Of a DNA stretch of 35,131 nt, positions 31,902 to 35,131 are shown one piece after another. The stretch is from CAZHTS01 sp964535315. GTDB taxonomy: Bacteria > Chloroflexota > Anaerolineae > Anaerolineales > Anaerolineaceae. A model generated the notes under the pieces. The model was not told the DNA's origin and did no database searches. It was given only the letters and a program-made list of their open reading frames with translations. The translations under genes were made by a program, and so were the position numbers. The stretch lies in the NCBI GenBank assembly GCA_964535315.1, contig CAZHTS010000052.1, forward strand, positions 1-35,131, given 5' to 3'. Position 1 is the first letter of the stretch, and every line of letters begins with the position of its first letter.

Positions 31902-32891
31902 TCACTCTTTCAATAAGGGCATCAGGTAGCGGATGTATTCGTCCAGGCAGTCCGGGTCGCCGTTGAGCGGCTGGAAGATGATGGTGTCCGCGCCGCTATC
32001 CTGCCAGCGCCGCACGGCATTGGCCGTTTGCTGCGGCGTCCCGGCCGCTGCGAAGGCGTCGACCCATTCATCGGGCATGTGTTGCGCCATGCCCGCGGCG
32101 CCGTGCGCCTGGAGGAGCGCCTCGACCTCGGCGCCGATCCCCAATGCGTTCATCTGCACATCGCTCCAGGGCAAACGTGCTGCCAGGGTGCGGCGCATGG
32201 CAGCCCGCGCCGCTCCGCCGTCTTCGCTCACCTTCACGTCGAGGTAGACAACCACGCGCTGCTGGCTGCGCCCGGCCTGCGCCATGCCGGTGTGGATGTG
32301 TTGCATGGCCCAACGGACGTAGGCGGGCGAGGAATGTGCAGTGAGGATGGTGCCGTCGCCCACCCGTCCCGCCAGTTGCAGCGATTTTTCGCGCATCGCC
32401 CCCACGTACAGCGGCGGGACGTAATCAGCCGTTACCTGCATTTGCACTGCTTCCAGGTGTACCTGTTCGCCGTGCATCGTGACCGCTTCACCGCCCAACA
32501 GCCGGCGTACCGCCGTGACCGTTTCGCTCAGCGATTTCAGCGAAGACCTGGGTGCGGCGCCAATTTGCGCCATCCAACTGCCCACACCATGCCCGAAGCC
32601 CGGCAGGATGCGCCCCGGAAAGGCCCGCGCCAGGGTGGTGATTTCCATCGCCGCAAACAGTGGGTTGTAGGCCGTGGCGGGCAGCAGGCCAATGCCCACC
32701 TTGAGCCGCTGTGTGGCGGATAGGGCGATGGCGGCGGAGGTAAAAGCGCCGGGGAGGAAGCAATCGTCCCACAGCCACAGTTCGTCGAAACCGGCGGCCT
32801 CGGCCCGGCGGGCGTAATCGGCCAGCGTTTCGGGCGGAAATCTGGGGTGGAAGATCACCCCGAGTGCTGTTTTTGAATTGGCGTCCGGCAT
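31902..32891 (-). CDS. LLM-class flavin/F420-dependent oxidoreductase
   Basis: This 329-residue protein has a bacterial-luciferase-like TIM barrel. Typical segments are YARRAEAAGFDELWLWDDC near the N terminus, RLKVGIGLLP, GRILPGFGHGVGSWMAQIGA and PPLYVGAMREKSLQLAGRVGDGTIL (quoted in parts). The GHGVGSW pattern and overall form resemble F420-dependent members such as methylene-tetrahydromethanopterin reductase-like enzymes, but FMN use cannot be ruled out. AGGAGG lies four to five bases before the ATG. A TATAAT (complement of 32945-32950) in the 123-base gap upstream suggests it may have its own promoter rather than depend on the MFS operon. Confidence 0.87.
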   Translation of the reverse strand: MPDANSKTALGVIFHPRFPPETLADYARRAEAAGFDELWLWDDCFLPGAFTSAAIALSATQRLKVGIGLLPATAYNPLFAAMEITTLARAFPGRILPGFGHGVGSWMAQIGAAPRSSLKSLSETVTAVRRLLGGEAVTMHGEQVHLEAVQMQVTADYVPPLYVGAMREKSLQLAGRVGDGTILTAHSSPAYVRWAMQHIHTGMAQAGRSQQRVVVYLDVKVSEDGGAARAAMRRTLAARLPWSDVQMNALGIGAEVEALLQAHGAAGMAQHMPDEWVDAFAAAGTPQQTANAVRRWQDSGADTIIFQPLNGDPDCLDEYIRYLMPLLKE

Positions 32892-33014
32892 AGAGCCTCC
32901 TGTAGAAGAATTGTGATGTTCCGGTTGCTAACGCTATGCCGGTAATTATAATGACAAAAGACAACCTTTTTTTCGCTCTTCCGGCGCAGATATTCAGGTG
33001 GCTGCCGGCATGGT

Positions 33015-34292
33015 TTATGCGTTGGCCGGCGCGGCGGTCAGTCCGGTGCTGAGTCCCTTGAGATCGGGGTGGAACGCCATCCATACGGTTACCAACAGAA
33101 CCAACGCACCGGGCAGCGCAAATAAGAGCGTCAGATCCCATTTGCTCAATACCCCGGCCAGGGCCTGCGAGATGGGCACCAGCCCGGTGCTGGAAAACAT
33201 CAACAGGCTCATCATGCGTCCCAGCATGTCTTTGGGCGTACGGGTCTGCATCCAGGTGATCAGCAGGATGGCGATGTAGCCGTTGCCCAGGCCGAGCAGG
33301 AGCAGCAGGGCGAAGTCGACCCAGGTGTAGGGAATGAAGCCCAGCGAGCCGATCACCGCGCCAAAGGCGGCGATGCACGCCACCATGATCCAGCGCATGC
33401 TGTTCCCGTCCGGGCGGCGCAGCGAGCCGGCGATCAGGTAGCCGACCAAATTCCCTCCGGCGAAAGCCGACATCAGCAGGCCGAAGGCGGTGGCCCCTTC
33501 GGGCAGGCGCCGGTCGGCCAGGACGGGGATGCCCACCATCAGCGGGCCGATGAGCAGGAAATTGACCGCCATCAGCACCAGGAACATCAGCCGCATGGCC
33601 CGATCTGTCCATAGATAGGTGATCCCGCTGCGAATGGCGACCAGGACGTTCTCGGAGGGGGTGAGGCCGGCCGGGGTCGTGGTGCGGATCAGTTGCAGGG
33701 TGACGGCTGAGGCGACGAAGGTCAAGGCGTCGATGCTGAAGGCCAGCCCGACGCCGGTCAGCGAGTCGGCGTACCCGCCGATCAGGATGCCGGCCACGGT
33801 TGGGCCGACAAAACCGGCCAGTTGGGTAACGCCCATGATGATCGAGTTGCCGGCCTGTAGGTCCTGCTCGTCGACCAGCATGGGGACGATGCTGTTTTCG
33901 GCCGGGATGGCGAAGCCGGCAAGGATGCCAAATAACAGGCCAAAGGTGTAGATCATCCACAGTTGCGCCGTGCCGGTAAAGACGAGCAGCGCCATGAGGG
34001 CGGTCAGGAGAAAGCGGGCGACGTTGGCGATGAGCATGACCAGGCGCGGGGAGAGGCGGTCGCTGATGGCGCCGCCAAAGAGCATGAACACGGCGCGAGG
34101 GATACCTTCCAGCGCCAGGACGATACCCAACGCCAGCGGGTCGTTGGACAGTTTCAGCACCAGCCAGGGGGTGGCGATCAGGGTGAACTGGTCGCCCAGC
34201 AAAGAAGCGGCTGCGCCGGCAAAGAGCAGGCGAAAATCTCGCCGCGCCATTACCCGCGTCATGGGGTTTGTTTGTGTGTTTACGTCGGTCAT
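33015..34292 (-). CDS. MFS transporter (MFS_3/enterobactin- or drug-exporter type)
   Basis: This 425-residue membrane protein has twelve predicted helices. FRLLFAGAAASLLGDQFTLIATPWLVL at the start (quoted in part), GGAISDRLSPR (the loop 2-3 motif), IPAENSIVPMLV and GRMMSLLMFSSTGLVPISQALAG are typical of the MFS_3 group of macrolide- and siderophore-exporter-like proteins. It likely pumps a toxic or signalling compound out of the cell. GGAGA precedes the ATG at 34292; the long upstream frame to 35009 is antisense noise through the TetR gene. It is 35 bases downstream of the TetR gene, so the two should be cotranscribed and induced by the exported compound. Confidence 0.9.
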   Translation of the reverse strand: MTDVNTQTNPMTRVMARRDFRLLFAGAAASLLGDQFTLIATPWLVLKLSNDPLALGIVLALEGIPRAVFMLFGGAISDRLSPRLVMLIANVARFLLTALMALLVFTGTAQLWMIYTFGLLFGILAGFAIPAENSIVPMLVDEQDLQAGNSIIMGVTQLAGFVGPTVAGILIGGYADSLTGVGLAFSIDALTFVASAVTLQLIRTTTPAGLTPSENVLVAIRSGITYLWTDRAMRLMFLVLMAVNFLLIGPLMVGIPVLADRRLPEGATAFGLLMSAFAGGNLVGYLIAGSLRRPDGNSMRWIMVACIAAFGAVIGSLGFIPYTWVDFALLLLLGLGNGYIAILLITWMQTRTPKDMLGRMMSLLMFSSTGLVPISQALAGVLSKWDLTLLFALPGALVLLVTVWMAFHPDLKGLSTGLTAAPANA

Positions 34293-34327
34293 TGAAATTC
34301 TCCGCTTGATTTTTAAAAAGTTTTGGA

Positions 34328-34954
34328 TTATTGGGGTGTCTGTGCAAACAGAAATTGAAAGGAACCGGGTTCGGCTTTCAACTGGGTTTCGATCAGCGTC
34401 GGGATGGCCCGGGCGCGGCGGAGCAGGGTTTCCTGTGTCCAGGGATAGATGCCCTCGTCGGTCAGGAACTGCACGGCGCTGAGAATAAACTCGGCGGTCT
34501 CCAGCGGGGTGTCCGTCTGGAACAGCCCTTCGTCGCACCCCTGTTGGAAGAGCGCCGCATACAGCGGGGCCTGCTTTTGCAGGGCGGCGGCCAGCAGGCG
34601 GGCGTGCATGCCATAATTGGCCGGGTGGTGCAGTTGGGTCAGAATTTCGTCGTTTTCGTCGGTCATGTTGCCGGCCGTGATGAGGGCGCGCAGCCGGTCG
34701 AGGGCATTGCCGCCCGCAGTGGCGAGTATAGTCTGCATCTGCTCGATGCGCTCGTCGACGATATCGTTGATGACCGCTTCCAGCAGTTCTTCTTTGGACT
34801 TGAAGTAATAATAGATGGTACCCTTGGCGATCCCCAGGTACTGCATGACGTCCTGCATGGTGGTCTGCTCGTAGTCGCGGGTCTGGAACAGGAGTCGGGC
34901 GGCTTTGACGATATCGGCTCTGCGCTCTTCGGGTTTTTTCACAGTTCGAACCAT
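34328..34954 (-). CDS. TetR-family transcriptional regulator
   Basis: This 208-residue protein has an N-terminal TetR helix-turn-helix (RRADIVKAARLLFQTRDYEQT, then MQDVMQYLGIAKGTIYYYFKSKEELL in about 28-55, both quoted in part) and a helical ligand-binding C-terminal domain. AAAGGAGAG precedes the ATG. Two palindromes with the same core flank its -10 box, which is strong evidence of autoregulation; because the MFS gene follows on the same transcript, it should control the pump too. The ligand is unknown. Confidence 0.93.
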   Translation of the reverse strand: MVRTVKKPEERRADIVKAARLLFQTRDYEQTTMQDVMQYLGIAKGTIYYYFKSKEELLEAVINDIVDERIEQMQTILATAGGNALDRLRALITAGNMTDENDEILTQLHHPANYGMHARLLAAALQKQAPLYAALFQQGCDEGLFQTDTPLETAEFILSAVQFLTDEGIYPWTQETLLRRARAIPTLIETQLKAEPGSFQFLFAQTPQ

Positions 34955-34965
34955 GTCTGCTCTCC

Positions 34966-34994
34966 TTTAATCGACCGACCGTCGGTCGATTAAA
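34966..34994. promoter_or_regulatory. TetR operator 1 (leader side)
   Basis: This is a 29-base palindrome with perfect 14-base arms, TTTAATCGACCGAC and its complement, around a single C at 34980. It lies between the -10 box and the TetR start and overlaps the transcription start region. It shares the core GACCGTC with operator 2. Confidence 0.88.
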
Positions 34995-34997
34995 GAT

Positions 34998-35026
34998 AGT
35001 ATAGCACATGACTGACCGTCAGTCAA
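34998..35026 (-). promoter_or_regulatory. Promoter of the TetR-MFS operon
   Basis: Read on the minus strand, TTGACT (complement of 35021-35026) and TATACT (complement of 34998-35003) are exactly 17 bases apart. Operator 2 covers the -35 and most of the spacer. Confidence 0.85.
35009..35025. promoter_or_regulatory. TetR operator 2 (-35 side)
   Basis: TGACTGAC (35009-35016) and GTCAGTCA (35018-35025) form a perfect palindrome around C35017, 37 bases from the centre of operator 1. Both sites fit GACYGACCGTCRGTC. Confidence 0.85.
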
Positions 35027-35131
35027 TACCATTAAAGGAAAATAATCCATTATCAGGGCTGTGTATTGTTGGATCTGGTCCGAATGGATTCCAAATCGGA
35101 TGAAACAATTTGGAAATGATATATAATTTTT
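35027..35131. other. Intergenic end of window with an inverted repeat
   Basis: No gene is seen. TTCCAAAT (35089-35096) and ATTTGGAA (35108-35115) form an 8-base inverted repeat followed by TATAAT (35122-35127). This may be the operator and -10 of a plus-strand gene beyond the window, but no -35 fits well. Confidence 0.35.

Noticed and set aside
32488..34347. A 619-codon minus-strand open frame spanning the MFS and LLM genes
   Set aside because: It is an out-of-frame shadow of two well-supported genes, Arg/Pro/His-rich and of unlikely composition.
1..35131. tRNA, rRNA, transposase, integrase, toxin-antitoxin or defence genes
   Set aside because: I looked on both strands and saw no cloverleaf with a CCA-type end, no DDE or recombinase motifs and no small toxin-like pair.

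Overview
This 35.1 kb, GC-rich window carries about 30 protein genes and no RNA gene, transposase, phage gene or CRISPR array that I can see. It reads like a chromosomal piece of a Chloroflexota bacterium (Anaerolineae/Caldilineae/Ardenticatenia type). That is an inference from style: WD40 and LRR lipoproteins with Pro/Ala/Thr-rich linkers, a one-TM Ser/Thr kinase, a HAAS-like membrane protein fragment, an LLM flavin/F420-type oxidoreductase and a FIST protein. No marker gene fixes the taxonomy.

Region 1 (1-8.9 kb) holds sensing and housekeeping genes: a 5'-truncated membrane protein remnant, a flavodoxin-ferredoxin (EFR1) gene, a minus-strand GNAT / LRR-lipoprotein / Ser-Thr kinase operon, a zinc-ribbon protein divergent from two small envelope proteins, and a DUF2785-methyltransferase pair.

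Region 2 (8.9-21.8 kb) is the core: a divergent SorC/DeoR-type regulator faces an eleven-gene sugar operon. In order these are split transketolase (two genes), a glycerol-kinase-like FGGY kinase, a DUF2291 protein, ribose-type ABC ATPase, permease and binding protein, ribokinase, RbsD and an L-fucose-isomerase-like protein, ten genes followed by one strong terminator (counting the regulator, eleven in the locus). The genes overlap or nearly touch, except for gaps on both sides of the binding-protein gene. That binding protein is a single ORF with two binding domains whose DNA is identical over 848 bp. Two near-identical palindromes flank the regulator/operon promoter region. The set looks like a complete Rbs system plus an isomerase-kinase branch, both feeding a dedicated transketolase; the substrate is unknown.

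Region 3 (21.8-31.7 kb) holds an EamA exporter, a FIST-aldehyde dehydrogenase operon behind a very good promoter with two palindromic 21-bp repeats, an IclR regulator with an isochorismatase-family hydrolase, a WD40 lipoprotein, and a class II aldolase / class III aminotransferase operon. These look like small catabolic modules. Region 4 (31.7-35.1 kb) has an LLM oxidoreductase and a TetR-MFS efflux pair with two clear TetR-type operators.

No gap between genes exceeds 300 bases. The largest (29239-29517, 22778-23028, 31673-31901, 18749-18934) hold promoters, operators or hairpins, as listed. Bases 1-100 and 35027-35131 show no gene.
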